Shown here: positions 1 to 7,708 of the stretch, piece by piece
How the letters are laid out: every line of letters starts with the position of its first letter
Position numbering within the stretch: position 1 is the first letter of the stretch
Source of the DNA: Hymenobacter sp. DG01
Lineage (GTDB): Bacteria > Bacteroidota > Bacteroidia > Cytophagales > Hymenobacteraceae
Direction: 5' to 3'
Length of the DNA: 64,000 nucleotides
Assembly: GCF_006352025.1 (NCBI RefSeq)
Contig: NZ_CP040936.1
Location: 1,116,001 to 1,180,000, forward strand
Translations under genes and position numbers: made by a program
The notes under the pieces: generated by a model
Seen by the model: only the letters and a program-made list of their open reading frames with translations
Database searches by the model: none
What the model was told of the DNA's origin: nothing

Positions 1-2979
1 GGCAATGGTCAGGGGAATCAGGCCGGCAATGAAGGCGAAGGAGGTCATCAGGATGGGGCGCAGGCGGGAGTAGCCGCCCTGCACGGCCGCTTCCAGGGCC
101 GAGAGGCCTTCTTTGCGCTTGAGCACCGCAAACTCAATGATGAGGATGGCGTTCTTGCCCAGCAGACCAATGAGCATGACCAGGGAAACCTGGGCGTAGA
201 TGTTGTTTTCCAGGCCCAGCAGCTTCAGGAAGAGGAAGGCTCCGAAGATGCCCGTTGGCAGGCTTAGGATAACCGGCAGGGGTAGCAGGAAGCTTTCGTA
301 CTGGGCTGCCAGCAGCAGGTACACGAACAAGAGTACCACGGCAAACACGTAGATGGCCTGGTCGCCGCTCAGAATTTGCTCCCTGGTCATGCCGCTCCAC
401 TCGTAGCTGTATCCGCGGGGCAGCTCCTTGGCCGCTACCTCTTCAATGGTCTTAATTACGTCGCCCGACGAGAAACCGGGGGCGGCGTCGCCGTTGAGCA
501 TGGCCGAGGTGTACATGTTGTAGCGGGTGAGCTGCTCGGGACCGTACACACGCTCCAAACGCACAAACGAGGAGTAGGGCACCATCTCGTTTCGGTCGTT
601 TTTCACGTACATTTTTAGCACGTCTTCGGGGCTGGTGCGGTAGCCGGGGGCGGCCTGCACCATCACTTTGTACATCTGCCCGAAACGGATAAAGTTGGAA
701 GCGTAGAAGGAGCCCATCAGGGTTTGGAGGGTACTCATGGCCTTGTCCACGGTCACGCCTTTCTTGGCCGCCTGGTCCTGATCGACATGGATAAGATACT
801 GGGGGAAGCTGGCGTCGAAGCCGGTAAAGGCCCCGCCCACAGCTGGCGTGCTGGTGAGGGCCGTGATGAACTTTTCGGCTACCTGGGCCGTGGCGGGCAA
901 GTCGCCGCGGCCGGTTTTGTCGAGCAGGCGCAGCTCGAAGCCGCTGGAGTTACCGAAGCCCGGCACGGTAGGCGGCGGGAAGAACTGAATGTCGGCGTCG
1001 TTGATGTGCTTGGTTTGCTCGTTGAGTTGGGCAATCAGGTCGGTTACCGACTCCTTGCGGTCGTCCCAGGTCTTGAGGTTAATCATGCCCATGCCGTAGG
1101 AGGCACCGGCTACCTCGTTCATGAGGCTGTAGCCGGCCAGCGTCGAAACCGATTCTACCGGGCCCAACTTGGCTGCTACCTTCTGGATTTCGTCGAGCAC
1201 TTTCTCAGTGCGCTCCACGGTAGCGCCGGGCGGGGTGGTCACGTTCACGTAAATCATGCCCTGATCCTCGGTTGGGATAAAGCCGGCGGGCAGGATGGAG
1301 TTCACGCCCCAGGTAGCCAGGCAGAAGCCAATGAGCAAGCCAATGGTGATGATGCGGCGGTTGGCCACTGTGCGCACCAGCCACTGGTAGCGAGTGGCCA
1401 GGGCCTCGTAGCGACGGTTGAAGCCAGCAAAGAATCGGTCCATCAGTCCTTGCTTTTTGGTTTCGCCGTGCGCTACCGGCTTGAGCAGCAGGGCGCACAG
1501 GGCTGGCGTCAGGGTCAGGGCATTCACGCCTGAAATGACGATGGAAATAGCCAGCGTGAGCGAGAACTGCCGGTAGAACACGCCCACCGGGCCTTCCATG
1601 AACGACACCGGCACGAATACCGCCGACATTACCAGAGTAATGGCCACAATGGCGCCCCCAATTTCCGACATGGCTTCCAGGGTAGCGTCCATAGCGGAAA
1701 GGTGCTTCTCGTGCATTTTGGCGTGCACGGCTTCCACCACCACAATGGCGTTATCAACCACAATACCGATGGCCAGCACCAGGGCAAACAGGGTAAGCAG
1801 GTTGATGGAGAAGCCCAGCAGCTGCATGAAAAACAGCGTACCGATAAGGGCCACCGGCACCGCCAGGGCCGGAATCAGCGTGGAGCGCCAGTCCTGCAGG
1901 AACAGGTACACGACCACAAACACCAGCAGAAAGGCCTCTACCAGGGTGCGCATTACCTCATGAATCGAGGCATCGAGGAAGCGCGATACGTCGTAGGCCA
2001 CGTTGTAGGTCATGCCGGGGGGGAAGGACGTCTGCTTCAGCTCGGCCATGCGCTCCTTCACCTGCTTAATTACATCCGAAGCGTTGGAGCCGGGGCGCTG
2101 CTTGAGCATGATGGCCGCCGAGGGCTTGCCGTCAATCTTGGATACCATGCCGTAGCTGAGCACGTCGAACTTCACTTGGGCCACGTCCTTGAGGCGCAGC
2201 ACCGAGCCGTCGGGGTTGGCGCGCAGCACAATGTCCTCGTACTGCTTGGGTTCGAAGAGCTTACCGGTGTAGCGCAGCACGTACTGCAGCATCTGGGCGT
2301 CCTGGCCCGAGCTTTCCCCCGATTTACCCGGGGCCGCCTCTACGTTCTGGGCCCGGATGGCTTCCACCACCTCCTCGGCCGACACGTTATAGGCCACCAT
2401 GCGGTCGGGCTGCAGCCACACGCGCATGGAGTACTCGCGCTGGCCCATGATTTCGGCAAAGCCTACCCCATTGATGCGCTTGAGCTCCTGCAACACGTTG
2501 ATGTCGGCGAAGTTGTAGATGAACTTCTCGTTCACCTTCGGGTCTTCGCTCATCACGTTGAGGTAGAGCAGCATGCTGTTCACCTCCTTCTCGGTGCTCA
2601 CCCCCGCCCGAATTACCTCCTCGGGTAGCTCGTCGATGATGGTTTGCACCCGGTTCTGCACGTTCACGGCCGCCAGGTCGGGGTCGGTTCCTACCTGGAA
2701 AAACACGGTAATCACCGTCAGGCCGCTGTTGCTGCTCACCGAAGACATGTAGGTCATGCCCGGCACGCCGTTGATAGCACGTTCCAGCGGCGTGGCTACG
2801 GCCTTGGCGCACACCTCGGCGTTGGCGCCGGTGTAGCGGGCCGTTACGGTCACCGAAGGCGGCACGATATCCGGGAACTGGGTAATGGGCAGCGAGAACA
2901 AGGCCAGCCCACCCAGGAAGGTGATAAACAAGGAAATCACCAGCGAGAGAACCGGCCGGCGAATGAAGAGTGCAAGCAT
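1..2979 (-). CDS. RND efflux pump permease, HAE-1 (AcrB-like), 3' end outside the window
   Basis: This is the inner-membrane proton/drug antiporter of a tripartite RND pump. The reading frame is open from the ATG at 2977-2979 to base 1, giving 993 residues of an expected 1040-1060, so only about the last transmembrane helix is missing. The N-terminus (MLALFIRRPVLSLVISLFI) is the usual first helix, followed by the porter-domain start with FPDIVPPSV. The TM4 proton-relay motif reads GIVVDNAIVVVE at residues 405-416: it keeps the first Asp (D409) but has Asn (N410) where AcrB has the second. The adaptor gene lies 130 bp upstream on the same strand, and an outer-membrane channel would be expected beyond base 1. 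The substrate cannot be told. Family assignment is certain. Confidence 0.95.
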   Translation of the reverse strand, partial: MLALFIRRPVLSLVISLFITFLGGLALFSLPITQFPDIVPPSVTVTARYTGANAEVCAKAVATPLERAINGVPGMTYMSSVSSNSGLTVITVFFQVGTDPDLAAVNVQNRVQTIIDELPEEVIRAGVSTEKEVNSMLLYLNVMSEDPKVNEKFIYNFADINVLQELKRINGVGFAEIMGQREYSMRVWLQPDRMVAYNVSAEEVVEAIRAQNVEAAPGKSGESSGQDAQMLQYVLRYTGKLFEPKQYEDIVLRANPDGSVLRLKDVAQVKFDVLSYGMVSKIDGKPSAAIMLKQRPGSNASDVIKQVKERMAELKQTSFPPGMTYNVAYDVSRFLDASIHEVMRTLVEAFLLVFVVVYLFLQDWRSTLIPALAVPVALIGTLFFMQLLGFSINLLTLFALVLAIGIVVDNAIVVVEAVHAKMHEKHLSAMDATLEAMSEIGGAIVAITLVMSAVFVPVSFMEGPVGVFYRQFSLTLAISIVISGVNALTLTPALCALLLKPVAHGETKKQGLMDRFFAGFNRRYEALATRYQWLVRTVANRRIITIGLLIGFCLATWGVNSILPAGFIPTEDQGMIYVNVTTPPGATVERTEKVLDEIQKVAAKLGPVESVSTLAGYSLMNEVAGASYGMGMINLKTWDDRKESVTDLIAQLNEQTKHINDADIQFFPPPTVPGFGNSSGFELRLLDKTGRGDLPATAQVAEKFITALTSTPAVGGAFTGFDASFPQYLIHVDQDQAAKKGVTVDKAMSTLQTLMGSFYASNFIRFGQMYKVMVQAAPGYRTSPEDVLKMYVKNDRNEMVPYSSFVRLERVYGPEQLTRYNMYTSAMLNGDAAPGFSSGDVIKTIEEVAAKELPRGYSYEWSGMTREQILSGDQAIYVFAVVLLFVYLLLAAQYESFLLPLPVILSLPTGIFGAFLFLKLLGLENNIYAQVSLVMLIGLLGKNAILIIEFAVLKRKEGLSALEAAVQGGYSRLRPILMTSFAFIAGLIPLTIA

Positions 2980-3045
2980 AGGTTGGGAGGTATCGGGAGG
3001 GTAGGAAGGAGGTAGGGAAGGGTGGAGCCAAGGCTAGAGGTAGGC

Positions 3046-3069
3046 CCCCCTCCTCAGATGAGGAGGGGG
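3046..3069. repeat. Family B palindrome, half copy
   Basis: A near-perfect palindrome with CCTCCTCA and TGAGGAGG arms lies in the gap between the RND permease and its adaptor. It matches the end palindromes of the longer family B elements at 7541-7673, 26487-26632 and 41185-41376, but the TGGTTGA arm and the second palindrome are missing. It could fold as a hairpin in the operon mRNA. Confidence 0.75.
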
Positions 3070-3109
3070 CTAGCTGCTAGTGTTAGCTTTTGGTTTCAGC
3101 GAGAATTCC

Positions 3110-4258
3110 CTACCGCGCTTCTTCAATCAACTCATCCATGGCCACGGGTTGGGGCTTGATGATGGCGCCGTCGCGTAGGTCCTGCACGCCTTCGTACACG
3201 ATGTTGTCGCCGCTTTTCAGGCCGGTTTTCACCACGTAGAAGTCGGAGAGGCGGGTTTGGGGCTGGAAGGCGTGCTGCTTCACGCGGCCCTGCTTATCGA
3301 CCATGAACACGTAGTTCTTGTCCTGAATCTCGAATACCGATTTCTGAGGCACCAGCACGGCATCTTCCACGGTGTTGCTCAGGCGCACCTTGCCGCTGGC
3401 ACCGTGGCGCAAGAGCTGCTGGGGGTTATCGAAACGGGCGCGGAAGGCAATGGAGCCGGTGTTGGCCTGAAACTGACTTTCCACGGTTTCCACCTTGCCT
3501 TTCACAGAGTAGATGGAGCCGTCGGCGAGCAGCAGGTGGGCCACGTTGGTGCTCCGGGCCGAGTCGCGCTTGCTTTTCTTCACGTACTCCAGGTACTCGG
3601 CCTCCGACACGTTGAAGTAGGCAAACACCTCGTCGATGTTCGAAACGGTGGTGAGTAGGGTGCCATCCTCAATCACGCTGCCCATTTTCAGCGGAATCCG
3701 GTTGATGACGCCATCAAATGGGGCGCGCACCAGGGTGTAAGACAGCATCAGGGCGGCATTGGCGGCCGTGGAGCGGGCCTGCTGAATCTCAGACTCGGCG
3801 GCGTGGTATTTGGCCTGGGCCACTTCCAGCTCCGTCTTGGAAATGATGTTTTTGTCGGTGAGCAGCTTCACGCGCTCCAGTTCCAGGCGGGCTACGCGGG
3901 CAGCGGCCTGGGCGCTGCTCAGGGCCGCTTTAGCGCGGGTCAGGCGGCTCTTGTACTCGGTATCGTTGATGCGGAACAGGGGTTGTCCCTTGCGGACTTC
4001 CTGACCTTCATCCACGTAAATCTGCTCCAGAAACCCTTCCAGCCGGGCCCGGATTTCCACGTTCTGCACTGCCTGAATATCGGCCACGTAGTCGTGGGTT
4101 AGGATGGTGTCGCGGGCCGTGAGCTGGGTGATGGGTAGCGTTGGTGGGGCTTCAGGTTTGGTCGTTTCAGCCTGGGAGTTAGCGCCGCAGCCGGCCAGGG
4201 CAGCCGAGGCAAGCGGAAGCAGCAGCCAGCAAAGGGGTTTCAAGAGAGAGGAAGGCAT
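3110..4258 (-). CDS. RND efflux periplasmic adaptor (membrane fusion protein), lipoprotein
   Basis: This adaptor bridges an RND permease to an outer-membrane channel. From the ATG at 4258 it has 382 residues; a GTG eight codons further upstream is possible but would weaken the signal peptide. The lipobox LAGC puts the lipidated Cys at residue 24. Next come a lipoyl half (QNVEIRARLEGFLEQ, then DEGQEVRKGQPLFRI), a coiled-coil hairpin rich in Ala, Arg and Glu, the second lipoyl half (LVRAPFDGVINR), a beta-barrel and a C-terminal membrane-proximal domain ending near EGVQDLRDGAIIKPQPV. The order adaptor then permease on one strand is the usual acrA-acrB arrangement. Confidence 0.95.
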   Translation of the reverse strand: MPSSLLKPLCWLLLPLASAALAGCGANSQAETTKPEAPPTLPITQLTARDTILTHDYVADIQAVQNVEIRARLEGFLEQIYVDEGQEVRKGQPLFRINDTEYKSRLTRAKAALSSAQAAARVARLELERVKLLTDKNIISKTELEVAQAKYHAAESEIQQARSTAANAALMLSYTLVRAPFDGVINRIPLKMGSVIEDGTLLTTVSNIDEVFAYFNVSEAEYLEYVKKSKRDSARSTNVAHLLLADGSIYSVKGKVETVESQFQANTGSIAFRARFDNPQQLLRHGASGKVRLSNTVEDAVLVPQKSVFEIQDKNYVFMVDKQGRVKQHAFQPQTRLSDFYVVKTGLKSGDNIVYEGVQDLRDGAIIKPQPVAMDELIEEAR

Positions 4259-4420
4259 AGGAAGGTGCTGAGGAAAAGACACGGCCAGAGAGCTTACCCG
4301 GCAAAACTCACCCGCCGGGATTAGAGCGAAGTGAGGCTCAGATTAGAAAAGATTAAAAGCAGGAGTTTTGCACGAAGCCCCTGGACCGACAGGCTGGCTG
4401 GCTGGCTGGCCGGCAACCTG

Positions 4421-4442
4421 AAAAAGCCGCCCACAGGCGGCT
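4421..4442 (-). terminator. Intrinsic terminator after the 88-residue membrane protein gene
   Basis: Read on the minus strand, AGCCGCC and GGCGGCT pair around a short loop and are followed by TTTTT. It starts 12 bp past the stop codon at 4455. Confidence 0.8.
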
Positions 4443-4454
4443 AAGTCGGCTCCA

Positions 4455-4721
4455 TCAGGGGCCGGCAGAGGCAGTAGATAATGTATCGGAGGCGACCAGC
4501 TGGCTAGCCCGGCACTCGGCCAGGGCGCGGCGTACCTGCTGCAGCTCTACTTCCGCAACCAGCTCTGAGAGAGGCTCATCAAGCTGATAGTCCAGGGCGT
4601 ACTCCGGCCCCCGGAACAGCAGGTAGAGGTTCAGGCCCGTGGAAAGCAGCAGTGTACCCAGCAGCAGCCATACCAGCAGCCGGTTACGCGCGATGGAAGA
4701 AGAAACGGGAAGTCCAGCCAT
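4455..4721 (-). CDS. Small single-pass membrane protein, unknown function
   Basis: An 88-residue protein from the ATG at 4721; a GTG four codons upstream is an alternative. Residues 11-36 form one hydrophobic segment (LLVWLLLGTLLLSTGLNLYLLF) after a short basic N-terminus. The rest is an acidic, Leu-rich, probably helical tail (ELVAEVELQQVRRALAECRA). It lies upstream of the RND adaptor on the same strand and ends in its own terminator, so it is probably a separate transcript. The family is not recognised. Confidence 0.55.
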   Translation of the reverse strand: MAGLPVSSSIARNRLLVWLLLGTLLLSTGLNLYLLFRGPEYALDYQLDEPLSELVAEVELQQVRRALAECRASQLVASDTLSTASAGP

Positions 4722-4799
4722 GGCGCAAAACACGCCCGGCAGGATTAAAACGGGATGAGAAGGAAATTAGAAGATGTTAAAGGCGAGCTGGCCCGGAGG

Positions 4800-4964
4800 T
4801 TGTCATGGCGAGGAGGCACAACGAAGCCATCCTTCCTGACCAACGTGCTACCCCCTGAAATGTGGCAAGCCCTTGACGACTGTACGAGCGTCAAGGGCTT
4901 GTCTGTTTATCAGGCTTGTCACATGAAGAGAGGAAGGATGGCTTCGGTGCCCTCGCCATGACAA
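4800..4964. repeat. Family A inverted repeat with nested inner hairpin
   Basis: The outer arms are 4800-4838 (starting TTGTCATGGCGAGGAGG, containing CGAAGCCATCCTTCCT) and 4931-4964, its imperfect complement ending CTCGCCATGACAA. Inside is a perfect 13-bp inverted repeat, CAAGCCCTTGACG at 4866-4878 against CGTCAAGGGCTTG at 4889-4901. The GTCATNNCGAG...CGAAGC pattern is the type of dispersed palindrome seen in many bacterial genomes. No gene is supported in the 284-bp gap 4722-5005. Confidence 0.8.
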
Positions 4965-5005
4965 CGCACTCAGTCACTCATGCACTTATTCATCATTTCA
5001 CCACT

Positions 5006-6373
5006 TCACTCCGCCGCGGGGAGCTGCACAATGGCAGTGGTGCCCTTACTCACTTCTGAATGCAGCTCAATCCGGCCCCCGTGCAGGAGCACAATTTTGC
5101 GGGTCATGGGCAGGCCGATGCCGTAACCGGGCGCATTGGTGTCGGTGCCGGCGCGGTAGAGGGGCTCGTAGATGCGCTCCAGCTCGTGGGGCTCCATGCC
5201 AATGCCCCGGTCCGTAACGCGCACCTGCACGGTTTCCGCCGAGAGGTAGCCCAGCTCTACCTGTACCTCCTGCCGCGAGTATTTGCAGGCATTATCCAGC
5301 AGGTTCAGCAGGGCCGTGGTGAGCAGCTGAGCGTTGCCGCGCACCATAAACATGTCCTCCACCTCGGGCGGCAGCAGGCCGAAGTGGAGTTTGAGCGCCC
5401 GGCCGGGGTAGCGGGCCTGGCAGGAGGCCAGGGCCTGGGTCAGGCACTCATCCAGGCGCACCGGCTCGCGCCGCATAGAGGCGTCTGTGACCTTAGCCAG
5501 GCTCAGCAGGCCATTGGTTAGCTCAATCAGCTTCTTGATTTCCTCGGTAGCCGAGCTGATGCTGCGCTTGGCCTCCGCCAGCTCGGTATCGTAAGCATGG
5601 GCGGTTTCCAGAGTGCCCAGCACCGAGGCCAGGGGCGTGCGCAGCTCGTGAGAAGCGTTGCTCAGAAAGCTTTTCTGCGATTCAAAAGCCTGCTCCACGC
5701 CCACCAGCATCTGGTTGAAGGTGCGGGCCAGCTGGGCTATTTCGTCGGTACCGTTGCCCTCGTCCACCCGGGCGCTCAGGCGGGAGGCCGTGATGCGCTC
5801 TACCTGGCTGATAATGCGCGAGATAGGCTTCAACGACTCCTCCGCGAAATACCAGCCCGCCAGAATAATCAGCACCAGTGCCCCCAGGTTGGCCGCCAGC
5901 AGAATCAGGCCCAGCTTCTCCATTTGCCGATGCCCAAAATCGTCGTGGCCGGCAGCAAAAATCCAATAGGGCTGCTTGTTGCGCTCGTAATACAGCCCAA
6001 TGCACTCCATTGGGCCATCGGTAAACTGCACCGGCCGGTTCGGGCGGATCAGCGGGAGGTAGCGGGAGTTGAGCTTCTGACTGAGGCCATCGGCACTGGT
6101 GTAAATCAGGTGTTGGCCGGGGCCGTAAATGCTGATCTGCTCGCCGGGCACCGTGAACAGGTCGCGCCGGTGCATGGTGCGCAGCAGCTCGTGGTTGAGG
6201 CTGTCGTGGCGCACCAGCACGCGGGCCGTCATGGTGGCCTTGCCCGCCAGGCGGTTGATAAAGCGCTGCTCCCGGTTGGTGGCCTGGAAAGAGTAGATAA
6301 AGACCGAAAAGCATAGCTGTATGCCCACCACCAGCAGGGTAAAGCGCAGAATCAGCTTGTTGCGGATGAGCAT
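5006..6373 (-). CDS. Sensor histidine kinase, HAMP-HisKA-HATPase
   Basis: This membrane-bound kinase should phosphorylate the OmpR-type regulator encoded just upstream. It has 455 residues. A first transmembrane helix lies at about 8-28, a periplasmic sensor region of about 125 residues follows, and a second helix is at about 154-174. Then come HAMP (175-230), HisKA with the phosphoacceptor H242 in SHELRTPL, and the ATPase with N-box NLLDNACKY at 357-365, G1 DRGIGM at 388-393 and G2 GYGIGL at 416-421. All catalytic boxes are intact. With an RND pump downstream on the same strand, control of efflux is likely, as for CusS/ArlS-type sensors. The signal is unknown. Confidence 0.93.
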   Translation of the reverse strand: MLIRNKLILRFTLLVVGIQLCFSVFIYSFQATNREQRFINRLAGKATMTARVLVRHDSLNHELLRTMHRRDLFTVPGEQISIYGPGQHLIYTSADGLSQKLNSRYLPLIRPNRPVQFTDGPMECIGLYYERNKQPYWIFAAGHDDFGHRQMEKLGLILLAANLGALVLIILAGWYFAEESLKPISRIISQVERITASRLSARVDEGNGTDEIAQLARTFNQMLVGVEQAFESQKSFLSNASHELRTPLASVLGTLETAHAYDTELAEAKRSISSATEEIKKLIELTNGLLSLAKVTDASMRREPVRLDECLTQALASCQARYPGRALKLHFGLLPPEVEDMFMVRGNAQLLTTALLNLLDNACKYSRQEVQVELGYLSAETVQVRVTDRGIGMEPHELERIYEPLYRAGTDTNAPGYGIGLPMTRKIVLLHGGRIELHSEVSKGTTAIVQLPAAE

Positions 6374-6664
6374 GAGGACCGTAAGTGAATGAGTAAATGA
6401 GCCAATGAGTGAAGGGCGCTAGGGGTGAGTAGATGACGGCCGCCCTGGTCCGACACTGAAGGCGTCCGGTTAACATTTGTGCCATTCGCATCAGAATAAG
6501 GGAGTCCGCCTACCCCCTCAGCCAGCTCAAACCTCACCGGGCAGGAGGCAACAACGTCAACGAGTGCGACGCTTCCTGCGTCGCACCGGGAATAAGAACG
6601 AGAAGCAGAGATGGGTAGAACGTCAAACTCACTCATTCACTGGGTTACTCATCTACCACCTTTC

Positions 6665-7342
6665 CTACCCCTCACGCAGCACGTAGCCCATGCCTACTAC
6701 CGTGTGAATCAGCTTGGTATCGTAGCCTTTGTCGAGCTTTTTACGCAGGTAGCTTACGTACACGTCGATGACGTTGGTGTTGGTATCGAAGTTGAGTTCC
6801 CAGACCTTCTCGGCAATATCGACGCGGGAAATGATTTTGCCCCGGTTCAGCAGGAGGTATTCCAGTAGGGCATATTCCTTGGTGGTTAGGTCGATGCGCT
6901 GGCCGGCACGGGTTACGGTTTTGGAGTCGAGGTTGAGCTCCAGATCGGCAATACGGAGCACCTGCTTTACGGCGGCTCCCTCGGCGTGGCGGCGGGTGAG
7001 CACGCGCGCCCGCAGCAGCAGCTCCTTAAACTCGAAGGGCTTCACGAGGTAGTCGTCGGCCCCGGCCTCGAAGCCAGTCACCTTATCGTCGAGGCTGTCG
7101 AGGGCGGTGAGCAGCAGCACCGGTACGTGGGCATCCTGGGCCCGAATCAACCGGCACAGCTCGAAGCCGTTGACGTAGGGCAGGTTCACGTCCAGAATCA
7201 CCAGGTCGTAGCGCTGCTGCTGGGCCAAGGACTGGCCCATGCGCCCGTCGTAGGCCACTTCAATTTCGTAGCCCTCATTCTCAAAGCCTTTTTTCACGAA
7301 GGAGGCCAGCTTGGGCTCGTCCTCCACCAAGAGTATTTTCAT
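6665..7342 (-). CDS. OmpR/PhoB-family response regulator
   Basis: This transcription factor partners the kinase at 5006-6373. The start is the ATG at 7342 (MKILLVEDEPK); in-frame sequence further upstream has no homology and runs into a terminator. The protein has 225 residues: a receiver domain with acidic pair E7/D8, phosphorylated D51 in LVILDVNLP, T79 and K101, then a winged-helix DNA-binding domain ending TVVGMGYVLREG. The 291-bp gap to the kinase is unusually long for such a pair. It contains only loose TGAGT/ACTCA-rich sequence and no gene. Confidence 0.95.
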   Translation of the reverse strand: MKILLVEDEPKLASFVKKGFENEGYEIEVAYDGRMGQSLAQQQRYDLVILDVNLPYVNGFELCRLIRAQDAHVPVLLLTALDSLDDKVTGFEAGADDYLVKPFEFKELLLRARVLTRRHAEGAAVKQVLRIADLELNLDSKTVTRAGQRIDLTTKEYALLEYLLLNRGKIISRVDIAEKVWELNFDTNTNVIDVYVSYLRKKLDKGYDTKLIHTVVGMGYVLREG

Positions 7343-7432
7343 GCAGGGTGCAAGGTAAGGAGTAGCTGCCCGAAGCGGAAGCTGCCAGGGTCGGCATTTG
7401 GTAGTTAGGGCGGCTACCCCCATCTTACGCAT

Positions 7433-7488
7433 AAAAGCGTGTGGCTGCTGAATCCCTGTTATCGGTTTCAGCAGCCACACGCTTTTTA
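7433..7488. terminator. Bidirectional intrinsic terminator
   Basis: A perfect 20-bp inverted repeat (AAAAGCGTGTGGCTGCTGAA at 7433-7452 and its complement at 7467-7486) flanks a 14-base loop, with T-runs on both strands. On the minus strand it can end the transcript from the 1111-codon gene before the response regulator. Confidence 0.8.
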
Positions 7489-7540
7489 AGCATTGACCTA
7501 ACCCATGTTGCGGAGTACGGAGAACTAGAGTTAGAAACTA

Positions 7541-7673
7541 GTTCCCCTCCTCAGCTGAGGAGGGGCTAGGGGTGGTTGACGTGGCATAGAACGACACTAG
7601 AGGTAGATTCTAAAACCTGTTCAACGATTGATCAACCACCCCTAACTCCTCCTCATCTGAGGAGGGGAGCTAG
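7541..7673. repeat. Family B element, full copy
   Basis: The left end is a CCCCTCCTCAGCTGAGGAGG palindrome followed by CTAGGGGTGGTTGA. The right end is TCAACCACCCCTAA followed by a CCTCCTCATCTGAGGAGG palindrome. The outer palindromes and inner arms are conserved in the copies at 26487 and 41185, while the middle differs. It fills most of the 366-bp gap 7343-7708, which holds no gene. Confidence 0.8.
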
Positions 7674-7708
7674 CTCTAGCTGCACAGTCCGCAATCTAGA
7701 TTAATACG

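Noticed and set aside
724..1533. A 269-residue open frame on the plus strand opposite the RND permease.
   Set aside because: The minus strand encodes a clear, full-length RND protein here; the plus-strand peptide is His/Gly/Val-rich antisense sequence typical of GC-rich DNA.
5597..6316. A 239-residue open frame on the plus strand.
   Set aside because: It is antisense to the histidine kinase, and its composition is that of a shadow frame.
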